64,000 nucleotides of DNA from assembly GCF_039540375.1 (NCBI RefSeq), contig NZ_BAABEX010000007.1, positions 682,001 to 746,000 of the forward strand. The letters run 5' to 3'. The stretch comes from Acidovorax_G lacteus. GTDB taxonomy: Bacteria > Pseudomonadota > Gammaproteobacteria > Burkholderiales > Burkholderiaceae_C. Numbering within the stretch: position 1 is the stretch's first letter; each line of letters begins with the position of its first letter. This document shows, piece by piece, positions 36,137-45,255 of the stretch. Below the pieces are notes generated by a model. That model did not search any database and was not told where the DNA came from. It saw nothing but the letters and a program-made list of their open reading frames with translations. The translations under genes and the position numbers were made by a program.

Positions 36137-36931
36137 TTAGCCGGCAGCCAATCGCTCGAGCAGTCGGCCAGCCGCCACCAGCCCAAACGTGGCCGTGACA
36201 GTAACCACCGAGCCGTACCCGTGACAGTTGAGCGAGCCGTCTCCATCGATCTGGCAGGACGGATCGGGAGGCGCTACCGCCTCCCGGCTGAAGACCGCCT
36301 CAACACGCATGGCTTTACCATCCTTGGGCGCGCCATGGTGTTTGCGCAGCTGGTAGCGCAATTGCGCCAGCAGAGGATCGTGGGTGGCTTGCGAGATATC
36401 TGCGAGTTCAACACGGTGTGCCTGACGCTTACCCCCAGCCGCTCCCACGCTCAAGAAAGGCATCCCCTCGGCCCGGGCCCACGCGGCCATGGTGACCTTG
36501 GCCCGCATCTGATCGCACGCATCCAGCACCGCGGAGAGCGGGCTGACGGTAGTGGCGCTCACAAGGTCCAACCAGTTTGCGGGTTCGACAAATTCCTCGA
36601 TGGCCTGCACCTCACAATCCGGATGGATGCTGGCAATGCGCTCGCGCATGGCCTGTACTTTCGCCTGCCCAACGGTAGCGTTGGTCGCATGAATCTGGCG
36701 GTTGATATTGGACTCGGCCACATGGTCCAGATCGATCAGGGTCAACCGCGCGACTCCACTGCGGGCCAGCGCTTCCGCAGCCCAAGAGCCCACGCCGCCG
36801 ATACCAACTACAGCCACATGAGCGCTCCGGATCCGGGCAGCGCCCGCTTTGCCGTACAAGCGCTCAAGGCCAGAGAAACGCCGGTCCAAGTCTAGCGATT
36901 CGGTACTGGTGGCAGGCGCAGTAGCCGACAT
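36137..36931 (-). CDS. tcdA: tRNA threonylcarbamoyladenosine dehydratase
   Basis: A 264-residue E1-like enzyme that uses ATP to dehydrate the t6A base at position 37 of tRNAs to its cyclic form. The ATP-binding motif is seen in VAVVGIGGVGSWAAEALARSG (about residues 40-60). LTLIDLDHVAESNINRQIHA and the central VLDACDQMRAK are family marks. The start at 36931 overlaps the cpoB stop by one base, so the gene is translated with the tol-pal cluster. The two downstream tRNAs on this stretch include an ANN-decoding lysine tRNA, a known target class, but this is probably coincidence. Confidence 0.92.
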   Translation of the reverse strand: MSATAPATSTESLDLDRRFSGLERLYGKAGAARIRSAHVAVVGIGGVGSWAAEALARSGVARLTLIDLDHVAESNINRQIHATNATVGQAKVQAMRERIASIHPDCEVQAIEEFVEPANWLDLVSATTVSPLSAVLDACDQMRAKVTMAAWARAEGMPFLSVGAAGGKRQAHRVELADISQATHDPLLAQLRYQLRKHHGAPKDGKAMRVEAVFSREAVAPPDPSCQIDGDGSLNCHGYGSVVTVTATFGLVAAGRLLERLAAG

Positions 36932-37731
36932 CACTTCAGCCGCGCAAGTCGCTCGCGCGCAGCCGCTGCGGCCTCGGACTGCGGATAGGTCTTGATCAGC
37001 TCCTCCAACGTCTTGCGCGCACCGCGTGTGTCTTTGAGTTCCACTTGGCAGCTTGCAATCGACAAGGCCGCCTCGGGGGCTCTCGCATGCTGCGGGGCCT
37101 CCGAGAGCATCGCGCGGAACTGGGCCATGGACTCTTTGTAATCGCGGCTCGAAAAATGTGCATTGCCCATCCAGAACCGCACAGAGGGCACATAGCCGCT
37201 GCGTGGGTACTGTCGCAGGAACGCAGTGAACGCCTGCACCGACTCGCTCAAACGCCCTGCCCGGAACTGCGCCCATGCAGCGTCGTAATCACGCTTTTCG
37301 GCTGGGTCGGCCATGAATTCCTGACCGTCCACCGACACCTTGACAGGCTCGAACTGCCGCAGACGCTCGTCAACACCCTGCGCCATGTCCTTCTGGCGGC
37401 GCTGCAGCTCTGTCACCTCGCGCTGCAGTTGCTCGTTCAGTCCTCGCAGCTGCGCCTGCTCTGCGCGCAGGCCTTCAATCTGCGAGGCCAACTCCAGAAG
37501 GCTACGGCGCAACTGTGCCGACTCTTCCGCAGCGCGCCGAAGTTCTTCGGCGCTGCGCTGCTGCTGGGTCTGCAGCGCGTCAAAGCGCTGGCGCAACTCC
37601 AGGATGGCGCGCCGGGCGTCGCCATCCTCGAAGATGGCCGCGTGTCCGGGCAGAGCCAAGAGCAGAGCGGCCGCGAAAGCGCTGGCGCGAACGCTCCAGC
37701 GAGGGCATGCCTTCATGTGAACACTGCGCAT
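36931..37731 (-). CDS. cpoB: Cell division coordinator CpoB (YbgF)
   Basis: A 266-residue periplasmic protein with a signal peptide ending near LPGHAA (residue about 33; a second possible start is Met6). Residues 40-120 form a Gln/Glu/Arg-rich coiled coil used for trimerisation. TPR repeats follow (YDAAWAQFRAGRLSESVQAF, then YVPSVRFWMGNAHFSSRDY, then ARAPEAALSIASCQ). CpoB links the Tol-Pal machine with peptidoglycan synthesis at division. The start overlaps the pal stop by one base. Confidence 0.92.
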   Translation of the reverse strand: MRSVHMKACPRWSVRASAFAAALLLALPGHAAIFEDGDARRAILELRQRFDALQTQQQRSAEELRRAAEESAQLRRSLLELASQIEGLRAEQAQLRGLNEQLQREVTELQRRQKDMAQGVDERLRQFEPVKVSVDGQEFMADPAEKRDYDAAWAQFRAGRLSESVQAFTAFLRQYPRSGYVPSVRFWMGNAHFSSRDYKESMAQFRAMLSEAPQHARAPEAALSIASCQVELKDTRGARKTLEELIKTYPQSEAAAAARERLARLK

Positions 37732-38273
37732 CAGCGGTACGACAACTCAGTGCGTCGGTTTTGGGCGTGCGCGTCTTCGGTGCTGCCCTGAGCGGCCGGT
37801 TTTTCCTTGCCGAAACTGACCGCCTCCATCTGGCTTTCCGGCACGCCAAGTAGCGCCAGCGAACGCCGTACTGCCTCGGCACGCTTCTGTCCGAGTGCGA
37901 GGTTGTACTCACGACCGCCGCGCTCGTCGGTATGCCCCTCAATCATGACTTTCCGCTGGCCGTTGCTGGCTTTGATGAAGCGGGAGTGCGATTCGATCAG
38001 GGACTGAAACTCAGGCTTGATGACGTAACTGTCGTAGTCGAAGTACACGATCCGTCCCACGCCTGCGGGGCCCATGGTGTCGCGCGACGAGGCACCCAGA
38101 TCCACTCCAGCCACACCGCTCTGGCTCGAAGCGCCAGTATTGGCGCCTGCACCGGCCGCTGCCGCCGACGAAGCGTTTTTGTCTTCCACGGGCACGTCGT
38201 TGAGCTTGACGCCAGAGCTGCAGGCCGTCAGAGCGGCCACGATTGCGAGAGTGAGAGAGAGTCGTTTGATCAT
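37731..38273 (-). CDS. pal: Peptidoglycan-associated lipoprotein
   Basis: A 180-residue outer-membrane lipoprotein. The lipobox LTAC places the lipid on Cys18. An Ala/Ser-rich linker follows. The OmpA-like domain begins at about residue 70, with YFDYDSYVIKPEF and the peptidoglycan-binding GHTDERGGREYNLALGQKRA. It anchors the outer membrane to peptidoglycan and interacts with TolB. It lies 49 bp after tolB and overlaps cpoB by one base. Confidence 0.95.
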   Translation of the reverse strand: MIKRLSLTLAIVAALTACSSGVKLNDVPVEDKNASSAAAAGAGANTGASSQSGVAGVDLGASSRDTMGPAGVGRIVYFDYDSYVIKPEFQSLIESHSRFIKASNGQRKVMIEGHTDERGGREYNLALGQKRAEAVRRSLALLGVPESQMEAVSFGKEKPAAQGSTEDAHAQNRRTELSYR

Positions 38274-38322
38274 GATGGTGTGAAGTTCCTTGAAGGCTTG
38301 AGATAGAAAGAAAACGAAAAGT

Positions 38323-39627
38323 TCACTGCTTTTGGAAAGGGCCCCAGTCGGGCTCGCGCAGGTCGCCGCCTTGTCCGGCAAGTCGTGTCTTGATGCGACC
38401 GTCAACCGTGGTGGTCATCAGCGCCTCCCGGCCTTGCTGCTGGGTCGCATAGACAATCAAGCGACTGTTGGGAGCGAAACTGGGGTTCTCATCGGCCGTG
38501 GTATCGGTAACGGCCGACACGGCTCCGGAGGCCAGATCCATGGCATGCAGCTTGAAAGCTCCACCAATGCGCGAGATATAGGCCAGCCATTTGCCATCAG
38601 CACTCACGCTCGGAGAGATGTTGTAAGACCCCGAGAACGTCACCCGCTCGGCATTGCCACCCGCCACCGGCACACGGTAGATCTGCGGTGCGCCACCACG
38701 ATCGCTCACAAAGTAGATCGTGCGCCCATCGCTCGAAAAAACAGGCTCGGTATCGATGCCACTGCTCTGCATCAGCCGGCGAGGCTCGCCCCCGCCAGCA
38801 TCGATGGTGTAGAGCTGCGAGTTGCCGTCGCGGCTGAGCGTGACCGCGAGGGTGCGGCCGTCTGGAGACCACGCAGGAGCGCTGTTGGAACCTCTGAAGT
38901 TGGCGATCAGACGGCGCCTTCCCGTGGCCACTTCATGCACGTACACCACGGGTTTGCGGGACTCGAAGGACACATAGGCCAGTTGGGCCCCGTTGGGCGA
39001 CCACGCGGGAGAAATGATGGGCTCAGGACTGGTCAATGCAGACTGAGCGTTCTCACCGTCGGCATCGGCCACCCACAGGCTGTAGCGCGTTCCGTTCTTG
39101 GTGACGTAGGCGATCCGCGTCGAGAAAATGCCACGCTCTCCGGTGAGCTTTTCGTAGATGTAGTCGGCAATGCGATGTGCCACCAAACGCAGATCGGCCT
39201 GGGTGACCAGAAAACTCTGCCCTCCCAAGTCCGCGCCCTTGACCACGTCCCACAACCGGAAACGGATGTCAAAACGACCGTCCGCCAATCGTGTGATGCT
39301 GCCAGTGGCCAGGGCGTCGGCGGTGCGCTGACGCCACAGCGCCAGGTCAGGACGCGAAGCTTCGTCCAGTTGCGACCCAGAGGTATCGACCGAGCGAAAC
39401 TGCCCACTGCGCTCCAGATCGGCCTGCACGATGGCCGCGATTTTCTGAGGCGCGAGCGCGTCGCCACGAAAAGGCGCGATGGCCACGGGCAACTGGGTGA
39501 GGCCGACACCCGTCACCTCCATACGGAACTGCGCCAGCGCTGGTGCCGCCGGAACGCTGAGCAAAGAGGCGAGACAAAGGCGACGCGACGTGCGGGACCC
39601 GCCCGCGCCATGGTTTTCAATGGTCAT
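38323..39627 (-). CDS. tolB: Tol-Pal system protein TolB
   Basis: A 434-residue periplasmic protein with a signal sequence ending near APALAQ (about residue 33). An N-terminal alpha/beta domain spans about 36-165. A six-bladed propeller follows, with repeated SPAWSPNGAQLAYVS, APAWSPDGRTLAVTLS, PVFSSDGRTIYFVSD and SPSVSADGKWLAYIS units. It binds Pal and TolA in outer-membrane constriction. It is the first gene of this block here: tolQ, tolR and tolA are not upstream, where a divergent msbA begins. Confidence 0.95.
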   Translation of the reverse strand: MTIENHGAGGSRTSRRLCLASLLSVPAAPALAQFRMEVTGVGLTQLPVAIAPFRGDALAPQKIAAIVQADLERSGQFRSVDTSGSQLDEASRPDLALWRQRTADALATGSITRLADGRFDIRFRLWDVVKGADLGGQSFLVTQADLRLVAHRIADYIYEKLTGERGIFSTRIAYVTKNGTRYSLWVADADGENAQSALTSPEPIISPAWSPNGAQLAYVSFESRKPVVYVHEVATGRRRLIANFRGSNSAPAWSPDGRTLAVTLSRDGNSQLYTIDAGGGEPRRLMQSSGIDTEPVFSSDGRTIYFVSDRGGAPQIYRVPVAGGNAERVTFSGSYNISPSVSADGKWLAYISRIGGAFKLHAMDLASGAVSAVTDTTADENPSFAPNSRLIVYATQQQGREALMTTTVDGRIKTRLAGQGGDLREPDWGPFQKQ

Positions 39628-39782
39628 AGAGAAAGCGGCTTCATGGAGGGCTGCGGCAACGCTGTGCATTCGCGCCGCCTGAAGGCCGTGAATGTTACAC
39701 ACTGGGTCAAAGTCCCTGTGACAAACTGTGCCGATCATGGTCCATGCCCACGGTGCAGGCGCCCCGTAGAATCGCAGCCGCC

Positions 39783-41633
39783 ATGGCCGATGCCCCCTCC
39801 TCCCCCGACACCACGGCCCCGGCCGCTCCACCCAGTACCCAGTCCACTGCTGGTACGCCCACTTCCACCCTGCCCCTGCGCCAGCGGCTTCAACGGCTGA
39901 TGGTGTACTTCGGCGGCCAGACTGCCGCATGGACCGTGGCCATCCTGGCCACGTTGATCGGTGCCGTCACGGAGCCAATGATTCCGGCGCTGCTGCAACC
40001 CTTGCTGGACCAGGGCTTCACACAGGGCACCCTGTCGCTCTGGTGGGTGCCAGCGGCCATCATCGGTGTGTTCCTAATCCGCGGCATTGCGCAGTTTGCA
40101 GGCCAGTACGCGTTGGCGCGCATTGCCAATGAAGGCATGCTCAGGCTGCGCAAAGAGCTCTTCCAGCGGGTACTGGCTGCCGACATGGGGCTCTTTACGA
40201 AGCAGTCTGCCAGTGCACTGTCGAATACCGTGGTGTACGAAGTGCAGACCGGCGCCAACCTCCTGGTGCAGGCCATGCTGGGCATCTCGCGTGACGGCTT
40301 TACGCTGATTGCGCTGCTGCTCTATCTGCTCTATCTCAACTGGCAGCTCACCCTGATCGTGGCAGCCGTGGTCCCAGGTGTGGCCTGGATCATGAAGACC
40401 CTGTCCAAGCGCCTATACCGCATCACCAAGACCAGCCAGGAGGCCACGGACGCACTGGCCTATGTGGTGGAGGAAAACGTGCTGGCGCACCGCATGGTGC
40501 GACTGCACGGCGCAGAGGCTGCCCAGGCGACACGCTTTGACGGACTGAGCCGAACCCTGCGGCGACTGGCCATCAAGGCGACCATCGCCTCAGCGGCCAT
40601 GACGCCCTTGACGCAGCTGTTGGCCGCCGGCGCGCTGTCGGCCGTGATCTGCGTGGCGCTGTGGCAAAGCCGGCTGGGCACCGGCACGCAAGACGTCACG
40701 GTGGGTGGCTTCGTGGCGTTTATCACGGCCATGCTCATGCTTATTGCACCGATTCGCCGGCTGGCCGATGTGGCCAACCCGATTACACGCGGCGTCGCAG
40801 CGCTGGAACGGGGCCTGAACCTGATGGGTCAGACGGCGGCGGAACCGTCCGGCCCACACGCGCCGGGCCGAGCGCGCGGCCACATCGTGCTGGAAGGCGT
40901 TCAGGTCCAGTTCCGTGAAGACCACGGCAAAGCCCTCGACGGGGTGGACCTGCAGATCCAGCCGGGGGAAGTCGTGGCCCTGGTGGGGCCGTCGGGTGCA
41001 GGCAAGACAACGCTGGTGAACCTGCTGCCGCGGTTCCTGCTCCCCAACGCCGGCACGGTGCAACTCGACGGCGTCTCGCTGGGCGACTGGAACCTGGCCG
41101 CGCTGCGCGCGCAGTTCGCCATGGTCAGCCAGGATGTGGTCATGTTCAACGACAGCATTGCTGCCAACGTGGCGCTTGGTGCGCAGCCTGACGAAGCCCG
41201 CGTGTGGCAATGCCTGGAAGCCGCCAACCTCGCACAGCATGTGCGGCAGCTCCCGCAAGGTATTCACACGGTGGTCGGGCACAACGCAGCGCAGCTCTCG
41301 GGTGGCCAGCGCCAGCGCTTGGCCATTGCCCGCGCGCTGTACAAGGACGCGCCGGTGCTCATTCTGGACGAGGCCACTTCGGCGCTGGACACCGAGTCCG
41401 AGCGGCTCGTCCAGGATGCGCTGCAACGCCTGATGCAGGGCCGCACGACGCTGGTGATTGCGCACCGGCTGTCCACCATCGAACACGCCGACCGTGTGGT
41501 GGTGATGGAGCGCGGGCGCATTGTCGAACAAGGCACCCACCACGCGCTGCTGGCGCTGGGAGGGCTCTATGCCCGCCTGCAGGCACGGCCAGCCGAGGCA
41601 GGGGCCGAAGAAGGCGTGGGCACGCAGACTTGA
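39783..41633 (+). CDS. msbA: ABC transporter MsbA-type (lipid A / lipid flippase)
   Basis: A 616-residue half-transporter. An N-terminal disordered Pro/Ser/Thr-rich piece (about 1-33) precedes six membrane helices to about residue 335. The nucleotide-binding domain has Walker A GPSGAGKTT (402-410), the signature LSGGQ, Walker B VLILDEATSALD and the H-loop His in VIAHRLS. The family exports lipid A and other lipids from the inner leaflet. An upstream ATG at 39744 is possible but would add residues encoded by a TAGAAT-like promoter box. It is divergent from tolB with about 155 bp between. Confidence 0.92.
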   Translation: MADAPSSPDTTAPAAPPSTQSTAGTPTSTLPLRQRLQRLMVYFGGQTAAWTVAILATLIGAVTEPMIPALLQPLLDQGFTQGTLSLWWVPAAIIGVFLIRGIAQFAGQYALARIANEGMLRLRKELFQRVLAADMGLFTKQSASALSNTVVYEVQTGANLLVQAMLGISRDGFTLIALLLYLLYLNWQLTLIVAAVVPGVAWIMKTLSKRLYRITKTSQEATDALAYVVEENVLAHRMVRLHGAEAAQATRFDGLSRTLRRLAIKATIASAAMTPLTQLLAAGALSAVICVALWQSRLGTGTQDVTVGGFVAFITAMLMLIAPIRRLADVANPITRGVAALERGLNLMGQTAAEPSGPHAPGRARGHIVLEGVQVQFREDHGKALDGVDLQIQPGEVVALVGPSGAGKTTLVNLLPRFLLPNAGTVQLDGVSLGDWNLAALRAQFAMVSQDVVMFNDSIAANVALGAQPDEARVWQCLEAANLAQHVRQLPQGIHTVVGHNAAQLSGGQRQRLAIARALYKDAPVLILDEATSALDTESERLVQDALQRLMQGRTTLVIAHRLSTIEHADRVVVMERGRIVEQGTHHALLALGGLYARLQARPAEAGAEEGVGTQT

Positions 41634-41651
41634 GCGGCCGCGCAGCCCTGC

Positions 41652-42332
41652 CTACCACTGCCCGCGCTTGGGCTGCCGCTGCCGAATGGCCTCGACCACC
41701 ATGTCGGCAATCGGCTGCCTGCTTGCACGCAGCGCGAAGTCGGCAGCCGTCAGCCCGAGCGCATTGCGCAGCGTCGGATCGGCGCCCTCCTGCAGCAGCA
41801 GGCGCACCGCTTCGGCCGTGCCATAGTGCGCGGCCATCATCAGCGGCGTGGTGCCATTGGGCGAAGCGGCGTCAATGTAGGCGTGGTGCTCGATCAGCAG
41901 CGCAATCAGCTCGGTCTGCTGGGCCGAGGTGCCCGTGGCTGCGTAGTGCAGAGGCGTCCAGCCCGTCTTGTTGACATCGGCATCGCGCGCGATCAGGGTG
42001 CGTGCCTCGGCCACATGGCCCTTGAGCGCTGCCATCATCAGAGGGCTCTCGCCGTTGCGGTTCAATGCGTTGACGTGGAGCATGCGAGAGGCCAGCAGCG
42101 CTTGCGCCGCCTTCAGCGCCCCGCCCTGCAGCGCCAAGGTGATGGCAACCTCGCCCTTGGGATCGCGGGTGTTGGGGTCAAAGCCGCGTCGCAGCAATGC
42201 CGCAATCGTGGGGGCGTCGTCCCGCTGAACCGCTACAAAAAAGTCCTCGTAAGACCCCGCGTGGGCCGGCAGTCCGAGGCCCATGCCCAGACACCAGACC
42301 AGGGCGTGTCGGCGGCTGATGGGGGCGCTCAT
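41652..42332 (-). CDS. Exported ankyrin-repeat protein
   Basis: A 226-residue protein with a signal peptide containing twin Arg (SRRHALVWCLGMGLGLPAHA, residues about 6-25), followed by four to five ankyrin repeats. These include NGESPLMMAALKGHVAEARTLI, TGWTPLHYAAT, and NGTTPLMMAAHYGTAEAVRLLL. Ankyrin repeats bind other proteins; the partner is unknown. The start overlaps the tatD stop (ATGA), so expression is tied to tatD. The twin arginine could mean Tat export, though the signal is not a perfect match. Confidence 0.88.
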   Translation of the reverse strand: MSAPISRRHALVWCLGMGLGLPAHAGSYEDFFVAVQRDDAPTIAALLRRGFDPNTRDPKGEVAITLALQGGALKAAQALLASRMLHVNALNRNGESPLMMAALKGHVAEARTLIARDADVNKTGWTPLHYAATGTSAQQTELIALLIEHHAYIDAASPNGTTPLMMAAHYGTAEAVRLLLQEGADPTLRNALGLTAADFALRASRQPIADMVVEAIRQRQPKRGQW

Positions 42333-43135
42333 GCGGTCACTCCCGCAAAAAGTTGTTCGAAGTTGCGGCTTGTCACTTGCGCAATCTGTTCAAGCGGAAC
42401 CCCACGCACATCGGCAAGCTGCTGCGCCACGTACGGCACGTAGGCGGGCGTGTTGACCTTGCCGCGATACGGCACGGGTGCCAGATAGGGGCTGTCGGTT
42501 TCGATCAGGATGCGGTCCTCTGGCACAAACGCTGCCACCTCGCGCAGCGCCTGCGCGCTCTTGAAGGTGACGATGCCGGAAAACGAGATGTAAAAACCCA
42601 TGTCCAGCGCCTCACGCGCCACGTCCAGCGATTCGGTGAAGCAGTGAAAAACACCGCCCGCCTGGCCTTCGCGACCGTCCTCACCGTGCTCGCGCAGAAT
42701 GGCCAACGTGTCGTCGGACGCGCTGCGGGTGTGAATCACCAGCGGCTTGCGCACGGTTTGCGCGGCCTCGATGTGGGTGCGAAAGCGGGTGCGTTGCCAC
42801 TCAAGGTCGGCGATGCTGCGCCCGCCCTTGCGGTCTTCCATGCCGTAGTAGTCGAGTCCCGTCTCGCCCACCGCCACCACACGGGTCTGGCGCGCGCAGT
42901 CCACCAAACGCTCCAGGGTCGGCTCTTCTACGCCCTCGTTGTCGGGGTGAACACCCGCAGTCGCCCAAAAATTATCGTGCGCCAGCGCGAGCGCGTGCAC
43001 CTCCGGAAACTCTTCCATCGTGGTGCAGATGCAAAGCGCCCGGTCGACGCGCGCCTCGGCCATGGCGACCCGGATGGCGGGTAGCTGGCTGCGCAGTTCT
43101 TCGAAATTCAGGTGGCAATGCGAGTCGGTGAACAT
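42329..43135 (-). CDS. tatD: TatD-family metal-dependent DNase
   Basis: A 268-residue TIM-barrel hydrolase. The first metal ligands are in FTDSHCHLNF. VAVGETGLDYYG gives the Glu, VIHTRSA a His, VFHCFTES another His, and ILIETDSPYLAP the final Asp. Together these form the two-metal site. The position next to holB, tmk and mltG corresponds to ycfH of E. coli, a close paralogue of tatD, so ycfH is an alternative name. A terminator lies between it and the PilZ gene. Confidence 0.9.
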   Translation of the reverse strand: MFTDSHCHLNFEELRSQLPAIRVAMAEARVDRALCICTTMEEFPEVHALALAHDNFWATAGVHPDNEGVEEPTLERLVDCARQTRVVAVGETGLDYYGMEDRKGGRSIADLEWQRTRFRTHIEAAQTVRKPLVIHTRSASDDTLAILREHGEDGREGQAGGVFHCFTESLDVAREALDMGFYISFSGIVTFKSAQALREVAAFVPEDRILIETDSPYLAPVPYRGKVNTPAYVPYVAQQLADVRGVPLEQIAQVTSRNFEQLFAGVTA

Positions 43136-43146
43136 TGGGGGACCCC

Positions 43147-43181
43147 AAAACAAAAGGCCGACACCGCAGTCCGGGTCGGCC
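43147..43181 (-). terminator. Intrinsic terminator between pilZ and tatD
   Basis: On the minus strand, GGCCGAC and GTCGGCC flank a 12-base loop and are followed by TTTTGTTTT. It lies 19 bases after the PilZ gene stop. Confidence 0.8.
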
Positions 43182-43199
43182 CGTCGGCAATCGAAGCGG

Positions 43200-43559
43200 T
43201 CAGATGGTCTGGGTCGGTCGGTCAGATCCGAGCGCCGTCCCGAGCAGTTCCTCGATCCGGACCTTGAGCTGGCGAGACTTTTCGTCTTTCGGAAACTGGA
43301 TGCCCACCCCCTGCGTGCGGTTGCCCGACGCACGCGCCGGGGTCACCCAGGCCACGCGGCCCGCCACCGGGTAGCGCTGCGTGTCCTCCGGCAGGGTCAG
43401 CAGCACATACACGTCGTCGCCCAGCCGGTACTCGCGCGGGGTGGGTACAAAAATGCCGCCCTCGTTGAAGAACGGAATGTACGCCGCGTACAGTGCCGCC
43501 TTTTCTTTGATGGCGAGCTGCATCACGCTCGGGCGCGGGGTCGAAGAGGGTGTGCTCAT
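43200..43559 (-). CDS. pilZ: PilZ domain protein
   Basis: A 119-residue single-domain protein of the type IV pilus PilZ kind. It has NEGGIFVPTPREYRLGDDVY, VAGRVAWVTPA and GVGIQFP. The canonical cyclic-di-GMP residues (R-x-x-x-R before the domain, and D/N-x-S-x-x-G) are not clearly present. In Pseudomonas aeruginosa the equivalent PilZ does not bind the nucleotide but supports pilus assembly. The position directly behind holB is conserved in many Proteobacteria. It starts 11 bp after holB. Confidence 0.88.
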   Translation of the reverse strand: MSTPSSTPRPSVMQLAIKEKAALYAAYIPFFNEGGIFVPTPREYRLGDDVYVLLTLPEDTQRYPVAGRVAWVTPARASGNRTQGVGIQFPKDEKSRQLKVRIEELLGTALGSDRPTQTI

Positions 43560-43570
43560 GGTGGGGCCTG

Positions 43571-44572
43571 TCAGGCTCTGGAGTTTAGGGCGTTTCGCGC
43601 CTGGGCGACAAGCGCTTCGGCCATCAACCCGGCCTGGAACGGATGATCGGCCGTGCGCGCCGCCTGCGCCAGGGCCTTGGACCAGCGCACCAGCGCGGGC
43701 AGTGCCGCACCCCGGGGCAGCGCATCGGGTGCAAAAAACCGCGGGGCAGCGCCCACAGCCACGGCCATGGCGTCGTGGCAGACCTTCTGCAGCAGAGCCA
43801 CGGCCTGGGGCCCGCTCAGGTCGGCAAGCGCTGCCACTTCGCCCCGCTGCAAGGCCCGTGGCACCTGGGCCAGCGCTGCCGCCGCACCTGCGCTCTGCGC
43901 GAGGCGCAAGGCATCGTCCGGGCGCCCGCCAGCGGCCTGCAGCGCGGCCACCGCATCTGCGGCCGACACGCCTTGCGACTGCAGCCAGGCCTGCGCCTCA
44001 TCGGCCTGGGGCCACTGCAGGGTGTGCGCAAGACAGCGGCTGCGGATGGTGGGCAGCAACTGGTGCACGGCCTCGGTGGCCAGCACAAAGCGCACATCGC
44101 CTGCGGGCTCTTCCAGCGTCTTGAGCAGCGCGTTGGCCGCCACGGTGTTCATCTGCTCTGCGGGGTACACCAGCACGGCCTTGCCGCGGCCGCGGCCCGA
44201 GGTGCGCTGCGCAAACTCCACGGCATCGCGCAGCGCCTCGACGCGAATTTCCTTGCTGGGCTTGCGTTTCTTGTCGTCCAGCTCGGCCTGGGCTTTCTCG
44301 GGCAGCGGCCAGCCCAGGGCGAGCATCTGCACCTCCGGCATGAGCACGCACAGGTCGGTGTGCGTGCGCACCTCGATGCCATGGCAGCTCGGGCACTGGC
44401 CGCAGGCACCGCCCGGGCCGGGCTGGTCGCAAAGCCAGGCGCGCACCAATTCGAGTGCCAGCGTGTACTGCCCAAGGCCCGAGGGCCCGTTCAGCAGCCA
44501 GGCGTGGCCCCGCTGGGCCAGCAGCTGGGCGCGCTGGCGCGCAATCCAGGGCGGGATCGAAGCCTCGCTCAT
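43571..44572 (-). CDS. holB: DNA polymerase III subunit delta'
   Basis: A 333-residue clamp-loader subunit. The P-loop region reads LLNGPSGLGQYTLALELV, degenerate as usual in delta' because the subunit does not hydrolyse ATP. CGQCPSCHGIEVRTHTD carries the zinc-binding cysteines. The conserved LLKTLEEP and RSRCLAHTLQW (sensor region) follow. The C-terminal domain is Ala-rich. It overlaps tmk by four bases (ATGA). Confidence 0.92.
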   Translation of the reverse strand: MSEASIPPWIARQRAQLLAQRGHAWLLNGPSGLGQYTLALELVRAWLCDQPGPGGACGQCPSCHGIEVRTHTDLCVLMPEVQMLALGWPLPEKAQAELDDKKRKPSKEIRVEALRDAVEFAQRTSGRGRGKAVLVYPAEQMNTVAANALLKTLEEPAGDVRFVLATEAVHQLLPTIRSRCLAHTLQWPQADEAQAWLQSQGVSAADAVAALQAAGGRPDDALRLAQSAGAAAALAQVPRALQRGEVAALADLSGPQAVALLQKVCHDAMAVAVGAAPRFFAPDALPRGAALPALVRWSKALAQAARTADHPFQAGLMAEALVAQARNALNSRA

Positions 44573-45246
44573 GCGAGCCCCTGGGGCGTGGGCACCATGA
44601 TGGCCAACCAGCCCCGGCGCACCAGCTGCGCGGTGACCTGCTGCCAGACGCGGTGGCGGTCCTGCCCGGCGTCGATGCGCGCAAAGCGCTGCGGTGCGGC
44701 GGACGCGCGCGCCGCGTAGCCCTGGGCGACCCGCTCGAAGAACAGCGCAGGCTCTGCCTCAAACCGGTCGGGCGCGCGGGCATCGGCAAGGCGGGCTGCG
44801 GCCACATCGGCTGGCAGGTCGAACCACAGCGTCAGATCCGGCTCGCGCAGGCGGGACGGATCAGGCCCCAGCCCGCTCTGCACCATGCGCTCGAGCTGCG
44901 CGAGCTGCCCGAGGTCGAACCCCCGCCCTGCACCCTGGTAGGCAAACGTGGCGTCGGTAAAGCGGTCGCACAGCACCACCTCGCCGCGTGCCAGCGCAGG
45001 CTCGATCACCTGCTGCAAATGGTCGCGCCGCGCCGCAAACACAAGCAGGGCCTCGGTCAGTGCGTCCATGGGCTGGTGCAGCACCAGCGCGCGCAGTTGC
45101 TCGGCGAGTGGGGTGCCGCCCGGCTCGCGTGTGACGACCACGGTACGCCCCTGCGCACGGAACGCCTGGGCCAGGCCATCGAGGTGCGAGCTTTTGCCCG
45201 CGCCGTCGATGCCTTCGAGACTGATGAACAGGCCGGTACGTGACAT
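44569..45246 (-). CDS. tmk: Thymidylate kinase
   Basis: A 225-residue kinase that phosphorylates dTMP to dTDP. The P-loop GIDGAGKSS lies near residues 12-20. REPGGTPLAEQLR and VLCDRFTDATFAYQG (D-R-Y/F/H motif) are conserved, and the LID region lies near ADARAPDRFEAE. It is slightly longer than E. coli Tmk (213). It stands between mltG (9 bp gap) and holB. Confidence 0.94.
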   Translation of the reverse strand: MSRTGLFISLEGIDGAGKSSHLDGLAQAFRAQGRTVVVTREPGGTPLAEQLRALVLHQPMDALTEALLVFAARRDHLQQVIEPALARGEVVLCDRFTDATFAYQGAGRGFDLGQLAQLERMVQSGLGPDPSRLREPDLTLWFDLPADVAAARLADARAPDRFEAEPALFFERVAQGYAARASAAPQRFARIDAGQDRHRVWQQVTAQLVRRGWLAIMVPTPQGLA

Positions 45247-45255
45247 GGGGCTCTT

